Shown here: positions 32,595 through 41,449 of the stretch, one piece after another
Position numbering within the stretch: the first letter of the stretch is position 1
How the letters are laid out: each line of letters begins with the position of its first letter
Assembly: GCF_042854845.1 (NCBI RefSeq)
Contig: NZ_AP031498.1
Span: forward strand, 2,480,001 to 2,544,000
Direction: 5' to 3'
Origin: Maricurvus nonylphenolicus
GTDB taxonomy: Bacteria > Pseudomonadota > Gammaproteobacteria > Pseudomonadales > Cellvibrionaceae
Length of the DNA stretch: 64,000 bases
Made by a program: the position numbers and the translations under genes
Notes under the pieces: model-generated
Databases searched by the model: none
Seen by the model: the letters and a program-made list of their open reading frames with translations, nothing else
Told to the model about the DNA's origin: nothing

Positions 32595-33491
32595 ATGTTC
32601 AAGCAGGCTAGAAAAGGTTTAACCGGGGCAATGGCTCTGCTGGCGGTTTCCGGTGGGTTTTCAAGTGTTCATGCCGATGAACTGACGATTTCCGCGAAGC
32701 CTGTTCGCCAGGGTATCCATATGCTGGTTGGCCGCGGTGGTAATGTAGGTGTTCTAACCGGTAAACAGGGATTGCTGGTAATTGATGATCAGTATGCCGA
32801 CCACAGCCAGGCCTTAAATAATGCTTTGGCATCCATGAGTGATAGGCCTGTTGAATTTTTGATCAATACGCATTGGCACAGCGATCATACCGGGGGGAAT
32901 CGCTTTTTCGGTGGTATGGGCGCGAAAATTGTAGCCCATGAAAATGTGCGTAAGCGTTTGGTCAGCGGTGGCGAAATTGCTGCCTTTGGTTTAAAGGTTC
33001 CGCCAGCTGAAGATGAAGCATTACCTGTGATGACCTATGACCAGGGCATGCGCTTCTACTGGAATGGACAGAGTATTGAACTGACCCATCCCAACCCGGC
33101 ACATACTGACGGCGATACCGTTGTCTATTTTAAAGAAGCCAATGTGGTTCACACCGGTGATTTATATTTTAACGGCTTGTTCCCCTTTATTGATGCCAGT
33201 AGCGGTGGTCGTATCCGCGGTGTGATCGATGCGGTGGATACTGTGCTGGCTCGTATTGATGATAAAACCCTGATTATCCCGGGTCATGGCCCGTTAAGTA
33301 AAAAATCCGAGTTGCAAACTTATCGCGACATGCTGAGCACTGTGGCTGATCGAGTAGAGCAATTAAAAGCCGCTGGCAAAACCCGTGATGAAGTTATCGC
33401 AGCCAAACCCACTGCTGAGTTCGATAAGGTCTGGGGGGATGGTTTCCTGACCCCTGATGTTTGGACCGGTATCGTGTTTGATGCCATCTAG
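32595..33491 (+). CDS. Periplasmic MBL-fold metallo-hydrolase
   Basis: A 298-residue metallo-beta-lactamase-fold protein with a signal peptide (MFKQARKGLTGAMALLAVSGGFSSVHA, cut after HA). Metal ligands are in HWHSDHTGGN at residues 93-102, then ELTHPNPAHTDGDTVVYF, DLYFNG and PGHGPLSKKSEL. The build resembles B3-like and quinoprotein-relay hydrolases, but no specific activity can be named. It lies between rapA (divergent) and a thioredoxin gene. Confidence 0.87.
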   Translation: MFKQARKGLTGAMALLAVSGGFSSVHADELTISAKPVRQGIHMLVGRGGNVGVLTGKQGLLVIDDQYADHSQALNNALASMSDRPVEFLINTHWHSDHTGGNRFFGGMGAKIVAHENVRKRLVSGGEIAAFGLKVPPAEDEALPVMTYDQGMRFYWNGQSIELTHPNPAHTDGDTVVYFKEANVVHTGDLYFNGLFPFIDASSGGRIRGVIDAVDTVLARIDDKTLIIPGHGPLSKKSELQTYRDMLSTVADRVEQLKAAGKTRDEVIAAKPTAEFDKVWGDGFLTPDVWTGIVFDAI

Positions 33492-33547
33492 TTCACGATT
33501 AGAATTGAATATATTTTGTAGTAATTGAGTAGTTGTAAAGAGACGAT

Positions 33548-34402
33548 ATGACCGACTTTATTGTTGATATTACCCAGGAAAACGCCCAACAATACCTGGT
33601 GGAGGAATCCAGCAAACGCCCTGTAGTGGTGGATTTTTGGGCCGACTGGTGCGAACCCTGTAAAACCTTGATGCCATTAATGGAAAAACTGGCGAACGAG
33701 TACGCTGGTGCTTTCCTGTTGGCAAAAGTGAATGCCGATGAGTTACAACCGATTTGTCAGCAGTTAGGTGTTCGCAGTTTACCGACGGTAATGATTTTTA
33801 AAGATGGTCAGCCCGTTGATGGTTTTTCCGGTGCTCAACCAGAAACCGCCATTCGTGAATTGCTACAAAAACATCTACCTGCTCCATGGCAAGCGCTTAT
33901 TGATCAAGCGAATGCGTTGATGGCAGAAGATAAAGCCAACGAGGCTATTCCGCTATTGCGTCAGGCCTATCAGGATTCTGGAGAGCAGCCTTCGATTGGT
34001 ATCGGCCTTGCGCAGGTTTACCTACATGTAAACCGCGTGAAAGAAGCGGAAGCAATTCTGACAACTATACCTATGGCTGACCAGGATGCGGCTTACGAAC
34101 AAGCTATGGCGCAGTTGAAGTTAAAGCAGGAAGCGGCTGAATCCCCTGAGTTGAAAGCGTTGGAAGAAAAGCTTGCCGCTGATCCTGATAACCTGGAGTT
34201 GATTTATCAATTAGCTGTTCAGTACAGTCAGAACGATAAAACTGCCGAAGCATTAGAAATGTTGTTGGGTGTGCTACGCAAGGATCTTAACTTCCAGGAC
34301 GGTGCAGCGAAGAAAGCGATGATGGATATTTTGGCTGCCCTTGGTAAAGGTGATCCTTTGGCTGTTCAATATCAGCGAAAGTTTTATACTTTATTGTATT
34401 AG
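33548..34402 (+). CDS. ybbN: Thioredoxin-TPR co-chaperone YbbN/CnoX-like
   Basis: A 284-residue protein: an N-terminal thioredoxin domain with the active-site CEPC (residues 35-38, WADWCEPCKTLMP) and GVRSLPTVMIFKDG cis-proline region, then a C-terminal TPR-like region of about 160 residues as in YbbN. E. coli CnoX has lost this motif (SQHC), so here an active CxxC could let it act as a redox enzyme too. The domain order is diagnostic for the family. Followed by a large inverted repeat in the convergent gap. Confidence 0.9.
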   Translation: MTDFIVDITQENAQQYLVEESSKRPVVVDFWADWCEPCKTLMPLMEKLANEYAGAFLLAKVNADELQPICQQLGVRSLPTVMIFKDGQPVDGFSGAQPETAIRELLQKHLPAPWQALIDQANALMAEDKANEAIPLLRQAYQDSGEQPSIGIGLAQVYLHVNRVKEAEAILTTIPMADQDAAYEQAMAQLKLKQEAAESPELKALEEKLAADPDNLELIYQLAVQYSQNDKTAEALEMLLGVLRKDLNFQDGAAKKAMMDILAALGKGDPLAVQYQRKFYTLLY

Positions 34403-34456
34403 CTCAATACTTAAGTTTAACAAGGTGTGTTTCTAAATGTGGATGGTGGCGGCCGA

Positions 34457-34552
34457 AGTCCCATTGTCCCTTTAGAGACACGCTGTTCGCCATCCATGGC
34501 CGCTCTGCGTCGGCGTCCTGCCTCCGAAGGTCTCTAAAGGGACAATGGGACT
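34457..34552. repeat. Large perfect inverted repeat, 23-bp arms
   Basis: Arm 1 (34457-34479) begins AGTCCCATTGTCCC and ends TTTAGAGAC; arm 2 (34530-34552) is its exact reverse complement. The ~50-base loop carries its own partial complementarity (CGGCGTCC and similar). It lies between the ybbN and DnaJ-domain gene stops. No transposase or target-site duplication was noticed. Confidence 0.9.
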
Positions 34553-34597
34553 CCGACCTTCGATTTTAGCTGTTCTGTTCTTAACGTTTTTATTTTT

Positions 34598-35296
34598 CTA
34601 ACTCAGTAATACATCTTTTGCCTGGTTAATCTTGGCAGCAAGGTAATCGCTTCCACCACGATCAGGATGAATTTTCTGCATCAGCTTTTTGTGTGCAGTT
34701 ATGATGTCTTTTTCTGAGGCTTTCTCATCCAAACCTAAAACCGCAAGAGCTTCCTTTTTGCTCATGGATCCAGAGCTGGTATTCTCTGAAGACGATTGCT
34801 GTTGATACTGCTGTTGTCCAAAGCGTCGTTGCATGTAGGCGGCGAGTAGGCGATAAGAATCAGCGTCTTGTTGTTGGCAATAGACCAGCAGTTTTTCCAG
34901 TTGTGATTGGTCTAGCTCGTCCAGGTTCTTACCGGCAAATTCTCCACTTAATACTTCGCCATTCATAGTGCCTTGGGCAAAATTAACCGTAACCTTGAGG
35001 ATCGAGGTGCTGATGACGGATGGGCCTGCGCGCTGCTGCAGATAACGCAGAAATGGCATCAGACGAATGCCCAGAGCAGCGATATTTTTTAGGAAGGGGA
35101 GTACGAGCGCGATGGCAGCTCCGACCCAATGCATGCGCCCGGTAACGGCGAGAATAACAACGACACCTATCAGTAATAGGCCCAGACACTTAAGTATGGC
35201 TTTGCGGCGATCCTGAGGTGGCTGTTTTTTGATATAGGCTACAGCATGTAAAACCAGAAAAATGGCGGCAGCCAATAAAATAACGCGAATAATCAC
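34598..35296 (-). CDS. Membrane-anchored DnaJ-domain protein
   Basis: A 232-residue protein with two N-terminal hydrophobic segments (IIRVILLAAAIFLVLHAVAYI and ILKCLGLLLIGVVVILAV, plus a third near GAAIALVLPFL), and a C-terminal J-domain about residues 175-232 (KKEALAVLGLDEKASEKDIITAHKKLMQKIHPDRGGSDYLAAKINQAKDVLLS) with the HPD motif intact, as needed to stimulate DnaK. The order is that of Tim14/DjlA-like membrane J-proteins. Probably recruits DnaK to the inner membrane. Confidence 0.9.
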   Translation of the reverse strand: MIIRVILLAAAIFLVLHAVAYIKKQPPQDRRKAILKCLGLLLIGVVVILAVTGRMHWVGAAIALVLPFLKNIAALGIRLMPFLRYLQQRAGPSVISTSILKVTVNFAQGTMNGEVLSGEFAGKNLDELDQSQLEKLLVYCQQQDADSYRLLAAYMQRRFGQQQYQQQSSSENTSSGSMSKKEALAVLGLDEKASEKDIITAHKKLMQKIHPDRGGSDYLAAKINQAKDVLLS

Positions 35297-35389
35297 AGCC
35301 TGCTCCGTTGCGTTTGTCGTGGGGTAATTCCAATATCGGAATTATAGGGAAGAGCAGGCGGGGTGGCTATTGTCTTGTTATGAGCTCCA

Positions 35390-35785
35390 TTAGTGTGGGT
35401 TTTTGGCGTTTAGCTCCCCTTGCCAACGCTCATTTTCCTGACGGTACTGGAATTTGAGGTCGTAGTTGAGGTTTTCTTCGTTTAGCCACTTGATTAAGGC
35501 GTTGACAGCGTTAATAGCGGGTGTATGCTCGCTCTCGAATTCGATCATCAGCTTTTGGCCATTCTTGGCAGCTTGGCGATCGATCCAGTTGGTCCAGATG
35601 CTATCATTGTTGTCGTTGTGAACATCCTCTTTATCGCAGGTTGCTTCGAGGAAGGGGACGAAACTGAATTGTTGTGGGCAAAAGCCCCAGTCATCGTATT
35701 CACAGTCGCCAAAACCTTTGGCGAGCAATTGGTTGGTGGTGACGGCAGGCGCCGTGAGATGGATAGTATTAAAGCAGACCGACAT
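35390..35785 (-). CDS. Unrecognised soluble protein, 131 aa
   Basis: A 131-residue protein, MSVCFNTIHLTAPAVTTNQLLAKGF then DWGFCPQQFSFVPFLEATCDKED and a C-terminal ALIKWLNEENLNYDLKFQYRQENERWQGEL. It has a vague look of ferredoxin-like small proteins (DUF1281/YubB-like), based on the WGFCP and N-W-x-x-F patterns, but I am not sure. No signal or TM. It is alone, with the MSVQ HTH gene divergent. Confidence 0.65.
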   Translation of the reverse strand: MSVCFNTIHLTAPAVTTNQLLAKGFGDCEYDDWGFCPQQFSFVPFLEATCDKEDVHNDNNDSIWTNWIDRQAAKNGQKLMIEFESEHTPAINAVNALIKWLNEENLNYDLKFQYRQENERWQGELNAKNPH

Positions 35786-35929
35786 ACATAACTCCTACAG
35801 CAACAATCTACACAATGTCGATAATCTACTGTTAAGTGTAGCAGTTCTGCGGTGATGCGCTGGTTGAACTGATCAGTGCTGATAGTGAGAAACGGGTAAC
35901 AAATTAATGAGTTGTGAGGTAAAAGCGCC

Positions 35930-36316
35930 ATGAGTGTGCAGGTGATAATGAAAGATGGTCGTCCAGAGTGGGCGGTGATTCCCTACGCAGAGTATGAGGC
36001 GCTGCTGGAAAAGGCCGGGCAGGCGACAGGCGAGAAAAAAAGCAGTGACCCGGCGCCTGCACCTTCAGGTCAGGCTGTATCGGCTTTAGCGAAACTGATG
36101 GGGGGGCAGGGTGCCGGAGAGGGGACGTTTTCGCCGCAAAAGATGGCGGAATTACGTCAGGCTAAAAGCCTGGAGCACAGTATGATGTCCCGTGAGGTAG
36201 GTATTAGTCCAAGTTATTTGGCGCAGATCGAAGCCGGTGAGCGTGAGCCGAGTGATGCTGTTATCCGTAATATTGCTAGGGCTTTGGGGGTAGAAATCAG
36301 TCAGCTGCAGGCGTAA
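35930..36316 (+). CDS. Phd-like N-terminus fused to XRE HTH regulator, orphan antitoxin type
   Basis: A 128-residue protein with two parts: residues 1-30 (MSVQVIMKDGRPEWAVIPYAEYEALLEKAG) that look like a Phd/YefM-type N-terminus, a low-complexity linker rich in P, A, S and G, and an XRE helix-turn-helix about residues 68-125 (MAELRQAKSLEHSMMSREVGISPSYLAQIEAGEREPSDAVIRNIARALG). No toxin gene is next to it; the neighbour at 36297 is a diguanylate cyclase on the other strand whose 3' end overlaps by 20 bases. The combination of antitoxin-like start and HTH is seen in some standalone regulators. Confidence 0.8.
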   Translation: MSVQVIMKDGRPEWAVIPYAEYEALLEKAGQATGEKKSSDPAPAPSGQAVSALAKLMGGQGAGEGTFSPQKMAELRQAKSLEHSMMSREVGISPSYLAQIEAGEREPSDAVIRNIARALGVEISQLQA

Positions 36317-38144
36317 GCAACTCTGTTTGCTTCTTCTTGGCTTGCTTTTCCTTGGCCTGTTTTTCCATGTCGGCCTCAACGGCATCGGCAATCTTTACGC
36401 CGTTACGGCCATTGCGCTTGACCCAGTACAGCGCTTGGTCAGCGGCGTGTAGTAGGTCCAGAGGCTGGTGAATGTCTTTAGGTATCAAGCCTGCAACACC
36501 AATACTGATAGTGATTGGAATGACTTTTTCTTCAAAGATGATGGGTGTCATTTCAATCTGTTCACGGGCTTTGTCGGCTCGAATAGTGGCTTGCTCGGGT
36601 GAGGTGTTGGGCAGCAGTATGACAAACTCTTCGCCACCGTATCGGCAGACGAAATCGTTACCGCGTTGGAAGGTTTTTTGCAGTATCTGGGTGACTTGTT
36701 TAAGGCCTTCATCGCCAGCTAAATGGCCATGACAGTCATTGAGTTCTTTGAAGTGATCAATATCTACCAATATCAAAGACAGGTTTTCCCTTTCGCGGCG
36801 TGCGCGTTGCCACTCCAGTAAAAACTGGCGATCAAAGTAAAGACGGTTATAGGCGCCTGTTAAGCCGTCGGTGACTGACAGGGCTTGTAGCTCGCGGTTG
36901 GCTATTTCCAGTGCCAGTTTGGTTTCCTGCAACTCGCGGTTTTTATCTTCCAGGTCGGCGGTATGGCGACGGATGTCTTCGCGGAGTTTGCTTGCTTCGT
37001 GGGGCGCCAGTTTGGTTTCTTCAGTCGGATAGAGGGTGAGGTTCATTCGAATCACCAGTAGCAGACTGATGGTCATGATGATCATCGTATAATCATCGAT
37101 GATATCCAGGGAAATATCGGCAATTCCCAAGCCTATCAACAGACTCAGCATTAGCTTGTAGACGGTGTCCATATTGGCTTTTACACGCAGTGCCTGCGCG
37201 AGCACCAAACCTGTCAATAACTGGTTACCAATAAATACACAGCTTAGGATCACTCCAAGCCAGTGGCGATTCTCGGCATTTATCCAGGGCAGTAGAGTTA
37301 AACCAATCAGACTTAACAGTAATGTTCGTTTAAGGCCGTTTTTGAAAGCCCGAGGCATGGCAACCTGTTTCAGGCAGTACATGCCGAGGAAAATTCCGCT
37401 ACCAACAAGCCCTGCCGCCGTAACCCTGGTGTTGCAGATACTTTGGAGGTCGAGGATTTGTGACAGGTTAAATACCAGGGTGCTGCTTTTGCTGAGAGTG
37501 AAGAGCAACAGGCTGGTTACGGTAAGCCCCAGCCATAGCAGGTCAACATAGTAGGTCTGGATAATGGCGCGACCTATCAGGGTTAACAACAGGATAGTGA
37601 GTAGGGCAATGGGTGCAATTTCCAGCACCAGGGACCAACTCATTACCTGGGACAGTTGCTGGCTGCTACCGATATACAGCTTTAGGCAGGGCATTTGGGC
37701 TGACTGATTAAAGCTGTGGGTCTGAATTTCAATCTTATGCCGATCGCCGTTAAGGTAAGGGGTAAGACCGATCAGTACAGGCTCATTGAGGGTAAAGCTC
37801 AGCGGCATGGCTTCGTACTGGCCGGCGTATTGGCTGTGCCAGATGTTGGTCGAGGTCTGTTGGCAGGTGGGTTGCAGCAGGATGGCCAAATCATCGGCGT
37901 AGAGGTAGCGACCAATATTGCCTAAATCCAGGCTATAGCTGCTGTCGTCCTCAGGTGTGTTATTGCTCTGCCAATTTTCCCAATGACTGTCGAGTTGCAC
38001 CGGGCCGAGGTTTTCAAAGTGCCACGCGCTCAGATCCAGGCGGCCGTTACTGGCGGTCTGGTGGTTAAATAACGCCGGAATCTGTAAATACAGCAGTCCC
38101 AGCATCAATAAAGTGGCTATGCCCAGCCACGAGCGGCGGTCCAT
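36297..38144 (-). CDS. Membrane diguanylate cyclase (GGDEF)
   Basis: A 615-residue protein: one N-terminal TM, a ~180-residue periplasmic region resembling the 7TMR-DISM sensor, about seven TM helices (residues 180-370, LEIAPIALLTILLLTLIG onward), a coiled coil, and a C-terminal GGDEF domain (ALSVTDGLTGAYNRLYFDRQF, then GNDFVCRYGGEEFVILLP, the active site GGEEF). The RxxD inhibitory site is not obvious. Makes c-di-GMP; its opposite, an HD-GYP protein, is at 41500. Its 3' end overlaps the HTH gene tail-to-tail. Confidence 0.93.
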   Translation of the reverse strand: MDRRSWLGIATLLMLGLLYLQIPALFNHQTASNGRLDLSAWHFENLGPVQLDSHWENWQSNNTPEDDSSYSLDLGNIGRYLYADDLAILLQPTCQQTSTNIWHSQYAGQYEAMPLSFTLNEPVLIGLTPYLNGDRHKIEIQTHSFNQSAQMPCLKLYIGSSQQLSQVMSWSLVLEIAPIALLTILLLTLIGRAIIQTYYVDLLWLGLTVTSLLLFTLSKSSTLVFNLSQILDLQSICNTRVTAAGLVGSGIFLGMYCLKQVAMPRAFKNGLKRTLLLSLIGLTLLPWINAENRHWLGVILSCVFIGNQLLTGLVLAQALRVKANMDTVYKLMLSLLIGLGIADISLDIIDDYTMIIMTISLLLVIRMNLTLYPTEETKLAPHEASKLREDIRRHTADLEDKNRELQETKLALEIANRELQALSVTDGLTGAYNRLYFDRQFLLEWQRARRERENLSLILVDIDHFKELNDCHGHLAGDEGLKQVTQILQKTFQRGNDFVCRYGGEEFVILLPNTSPEQATIRADKAREQIEMTPIIFEEKVIPITISIGVAGLIPKDIHQPLDLLHAADQALYWVKRNGRNGVKIADAVEADMEKQAKEKQAKKKQTELLTPAAD

Positions 38145-38407
38145 AATGGTCTTGTTTTCTCGTTAAAGCGGGCGATCAGAAAGATTGCTTTCAAGAACGC
38201 ACCAATTTTATCGCTAACACTTATAAGCCTTGGTTTGCATAAGCGATATTATGATAATTATTGGTGCTAAATGCTGGGATGTTGTTGGGATATGTAGCGA
38301 ATGTAAACGCTTCAGATTTTGGCACGTATATCTACGGACATCAAGGGACTTTAATAGTACTAAATTGAATAGATACTATTGATAAATTGTGTGAATGTTC
38401 GGTCAGC

Positions 38408-38431
38408 CAGGCAGCCGCTGAAGGCTGCCTG
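38408..38431 (-). terminator. Terminator-like hairpin past the 97-codon gene
   Basis: CAGGCAGCC and GGCTGCCTG (9-bp stem, loop of six) directly after the stop of the 97-codon gene. There is no clear T-tract, so it may only stabilise the message end. Confidence 0.45.
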
Positions 38432-38437
38432 AAACGC

Positions 38438-38731
38438 CTAATGCATGGCGTTTTGCGACTGAATCCTCTCGACCCAATTGGCAGGTAGGTTGTTGAGGAT
38501 ATCCTGCTTGAAGTCACCTTTAAGCGCATCGATTTGAGCGAAGTCGCTCTGCTCATCGATTTCAAAATACACGGTGCTGTTTTCCGGAGGGAAAACCTTG
38601 AGCATGGGCTGATCTGTTATCTTGGCATCACCGTGACACAAGTCTTTGAACTTGAGGTAGGCTTCCTCGTAGGAATCGCCATCGATGGTGAGTTCACACT
38701 CGGTGGTAAAACGAAAAGTCATTGAAGGCAT
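38438..38731 (-). CDS. Unrecognised small acidic protein, 97 aa
   Basis: A 97-residue protein, MPSMTFRFTTECELTIDGDSYEEAYLKFKDLCHGD then FPPENSTVYFEIDEQSDFAQIDALKGDF. Soluble, with a likely beta-alpha start. No family recognised. A possible start at the third residue's MTF is weaker. The next minus gene (NADAR) ends 62 bases upstream. Confidence 0.7.
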   Translation of the reverse strand: MPSMTFRFTTECELTIDGDSYEEAYLKFKDLCHGDAKITDQPMLKVFPPENSTVYFEIDEQSDFAQIDALKGDFKQDILNNLPANWVERIQSQNAMH

Positions 38732-38793
38732 GACAATACTCCGCTAAATCATCGTCAGTACCTTCAGTATAGTCGAGGTACCTCTGAATGATA

Positions 38794-39294
38794 TTATTCA
38801 GAGCTGCCTTCAGATTCGGCTTCTTTCTGCTCAGCAAGGAGCTTGGCGCGAACTTTCATTAGTACCTTGCCGTAGGTGTTTTCACCTCGTCGGTCACGAC
38901 CGCAACCCCAGAAGTAATCGTATTGGCTGTTTTCCACCAGTCGTTGGTCACCGGTGTCGAGAAGTTGCTGGGCGATGTCGGGATGGGTGCGGCATTTGGT
39001 GTAGACACCGCGGGTCATAATCACTTCGCGCACCTTTTTCCAGTCATTACGGACTTTGGCTTTCCAGCGTGTCCGACCCAGTTTGCGGGCTTTTTCCGGG
39101 CTGGGGGCCAGACGAATACGTTCGCGGTGATCGCTGTTCGGCTCAAATTTGGAGGCCTGAAAATAGTGTTCAACCGTTGGCCAGTATTGGTCTTCAAGTT
39201 CGAAGCCGTGGTCGGAATAGGTACCCAGGGTTTCACTGCTGTCGCTTCTGGCGAAGTAATGGGCGTTAACGTCTTCTTCCGGGAATAAGCTCAC
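38794..39294 (-). CDS. NADAR family protein (YbiA-like)
   Basis: A 166-residue NADAR domain: FARSDSSETLGTYSDHGFELEDQYWPTVEHYFQASKFEPNSDHRERI with the W-P-T-V-E-H-Y-F-Q-A-x-K pattern, then ARKLGRTRWKAKVRNDWKKVREVIMTRGVYTK and a C-terminal WGCGRDRRGENTYGKVLMKVR. In E. coli YbiA the fold cleaves the N-glycosidic bond of damaged riboflavin precursors; NADAR enzymes also remove ADP-ribose from guanine. Which applies here is not clear. Ends 15 bases before the Ppx/GppA stop. Confidence 0.9.
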   Translation of the reverse strand: MSLFPEEDVNAHYFARSDSSETLGTYSDHGFELEDQYWPTVEHYFQASKFEPNSDHRERIRLAPSPEKARKLGRTRWKAKVRNDWKKVREVIMTRGVYTKCRTHPDIAQQLLDTGDQRLVENSQYDYFWGCGRDRRGENTYGKVLMKVRAKLLAEQKEAESEGSSE

Positions 39295-39309
39295 AGGATA
39301 ATCCTTGGA

Positions 39310-40326
39310 TTAGGCGTTGTTTTGTAGGTATGGGTCTTGAATGGCTTGCAGTAACAGGCCTTCTTTAAGGCTCGCGGAGGCAACCAGCATTTGCTCAATA
39401 TCAAATACGCTGAACAGCGCTTTCAAAATGGCCAGGCCTGCAGGCAAGACATCATGGCGCAGGTTTTCGGGAATCTGCTCGGAAAGCTGGCCATTGGTCA
39501 GCATCTCTTCAATCAGTTGATCGAGTGCCAAACGGCTGATCACAGGTTGATCCGATGTATCACCGATTAATTCCGCAATAACCCGTAATGTGCCCGAGGC
39601 GCCGGCGCAGATATCCCACTGGAAGGGGGCAAAGCTGGCTTTGACATGATGCAGCTGCTCGCAGGTGGCCTTTAGGCAGGCATCAAATTGTTCACGCTCA
39701 ATGGTGCTGGAGCCCGGGAAAAAGGTTTCGGCAGAAGTGACGCAGCCCAGATCGAGGCTTTTAAGCTGTTGGGCCTGATGTTCAAACCCAACAATCAGTT
39801 CTGTGCTGGCGCCGCCAATATCAATAACCAATCGGCGGCTGGGTTGATCGCTCAGATGGTGGGCCATGCCTTTATATACAAGCAGGGCTTCCTGTTCGCC
39901 GGAGATTAATTGAATAGGGGCACCCAGACGCTGTTGGGCTGTATTCAGGAAGGCCTCACTGTCGCTAGCCATACGTAGAACTTTGGTGGCAGCAGCGGCG
40001 ATGCGGGTTTCCGGGTATTGATTGAGGATTTTACGAAAGTCATCCAGGCAGCTCATGGCTCTGGCTTGGGCTTGCTTACAGAGTCTGCCGTCATCATCCA
40101 GGCCTCGGGCCAGCTGAACCATTTGTTTGGCGCGAGCAATATGCACAAACTGGCCCTGCTCGTAGCGGGTCAGCAGCATATGGAAGCTGTTGGAACCCAA
40201 ATCAACGGCGGCAATATATTGGGGGGCTGTTGAGCTCGGCTCATTTGCGCGAGTCGCGATAACGGGTTGAGGAGGGGAAGGCTCTAATGCTGGCGCCTGA
40301 TAACTCATACTGTCTTCGTAATCCAT
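39310..40326 (-). CDS. Ppx/GppA phosphatase family protein, short form
   Basis: A 338-residue ASKHA-fold exopolyphosphatase/pppGpp phosphatase core: YIAAVDLGSNSFHMLLTRY at the first phosphate loop, then TKVLRMASDSEAFL, ISGEQEALLVYKGM, and LVIDIGGASTELIVG (second loop). The C-terminal HD domain present in E. coli Ppx (513 residues) is lacking, so it is the two-domain short type. Substrate, polyphosphate or (p)ppGpp, is not told by the sequence. A low-complexity N-terminus (PALEPSPPQP) precedes the core; a later start within it is possible. Confidence 0.87.
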   Translation of the reverse strand: MDYEDSMSYQAPALEPSPPQPVIATRANEPSSTAPQYIAAVDLGSNSFHMLLTRYEQGQFVHIARAKQMVQLARGLDDDGRLCKQAQARAMSCLDDFRKILNQYPETRIAAAATKVLRMASDSEAFLNTAQQRLGAPIQLISGEQEALLVYKGMAHHLSDQPSRRLVIDIGGASTELIVGFEHQAQQLKSLDLGCVTSAETFFPGSSTIEREQFDACLKATCEQLHHVKASFAPFQWDICAGASGTLRVIAELIGDTSDQPVISRLALDQLIEEMLTNGQLSEQIPENLRHDVLPAGLAILKALFSVFDIEQMLVASASLKEGLLLQAIQDPYLQNNA

Positions 40327-40477
40327 TTTTGTCGCATTCTAGCATGGCTTTAGAGGGATAAAAACGGAACCGGTCGGCGATTTTGTAGCACGTTAGTGGC
40401 CCGTTTTGAATAAAATCTCAACCATTAAGGGTCTATATAATATGATGCAAGGCTGAGATAGATAGGGAGTGATACTC

Positions 40478-41116
40478 ATGTTTGGTTTGACACAAAAGCA
40501 CAAAACCCAGATGCCAACCGCTGAGACAGCATTACCTGGGCGTGAACAGGCAATGCGGGTGACTAATCAGCATCTGGTATTGGGGAACCCTATACTGCCG
40601 CCATTTGCTGAACAGCTGCAAACGGCGATATTTGGTATGGGCTGTTTTTGGGGGGCGGAAAGACGCTTCTGGCAACAAACCGGTGTATTTACTACGGCCG
40701 TGGGCTATAGCGCTGGTTTCACGCCTAACCCTAGCTATGAGGAAGTCTGCTCAGGCTTAACGGGGCACAATGAAGTTGTGCTGGTGGTGTTTGACCCTGA
40801 GCAGATCAGTTACGCTGACTTGCTCAAGGTATTCTGGGAAGCTCATAACCCGACCCAGGGTATGCAGCAGGGCAACGACGTGGGTACGCAGTACCGTTCA
40901 GGTATTTACACCTGTGACGATGAGCAACAGAGAGCGGCGGAAGCCTCACTGGCAGAGTACCAACAAGCATTACAGCAGTCGGGCTTCGGGGCTATAACTA
41001 CAGAGGTTCTACCGGCTGAGGTGTTTTATTACGCCGAGGATTATCACCAGCAGTATCTCGCTAAGAACCCTGGCGGTTATTGCGGTTTGGGTGGCACGGG
41101 AGTGAGTTGTTCATGA
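40478..41116 (+). CDS. msrA: Peptide-methionine (S)-S-oxide reductase MsrA
   Basis: A 212-residue MsrA. The active site GCFWGAERRFWQ is near residues 51-62 (catalytic cysteine at 52), preceded by a longer N-terminus as in E. coli MsrA; YSAGFTPNPSYEEVCSGLTGHNEVVLVVFDPEQISY follows, and the C-terminal GGYCGLGGTGVSCS carries the recycling cysteines. Reduces methionine-S-sulfoxide. ATG at 40478 has AGGGAG nine bases upstream; GTG at 40469 is rejected. Confidence 0.95.
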   Translation: MFGLTQKHKTQMPTAETALPGREQAMRVTNQHLVLGNPILPPFAEQLQTAIFGMGCFWGAERRFWQQTGVFTTAVGYSAGFTPNPSYEEVCSGLTGHNEVVLVVFDPEQISYADLLKVFWEAHNPTQGMQQGNDVGTQYRSGIYTCDDEQQRAAEASLAEYQQALQQSGFGAITTEVLPAEVFYYAEDYHQQYLAKNPGGYCGLGGTGVSCS

Positions 41117-41183
41117 CGCAGATCAAGCAGCCCGATGCTTCTGGAGCTACACTGTATACAGGATTCTAAAAAGGAGATGTGCA

Positions 41184-41423
41184 ATGACTGATTCATCTTT
41201 AGAGCAATCAATCCGTGAGCTAAAAGTGACCATCAATGAAGCGCTAAATGAGCATGAGCGCGATCTGTTTGGTGACCTGATGACGCGTGTGGCTGGCGGT
41301 ACGGTAGATGAAACTGTGCATTCCGATCTTGCCAGCAAGGCAACAGAGTTTGAAGCCTCTCATCCGCATGTTGCCCGCTCGATACGCGAAGTGATGGATA
41401 GCCTGAGTAAAATGGGTATTTAA
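41184..41423 (+). CDS. DUF4404 family protein
   Basis: A 79-residue, mostly helical protein, SIRELKVTINEALNEHERDLFGDLMTRVAGG then FEASHPHVARSIREVMDSLSKMGI, the typical DUF4404 pattern (A-x-H-P-x-x-A). Function unknown. AAGGAG lies eight bases before the ATG. It ends in the convergent gap with copy 7 of the palindrome. Confidence 0.88.
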   Translation: MTDSSLEQSIRELKVTINEALNEHERDLFGDLMTRVAGGTVDETVHSDLASKATEFEASHPHVARSIREVMDSLSKMGI

Positions 41424-41449
41424 CCCTTAGATGTGCTTTTCCTAAAGGT

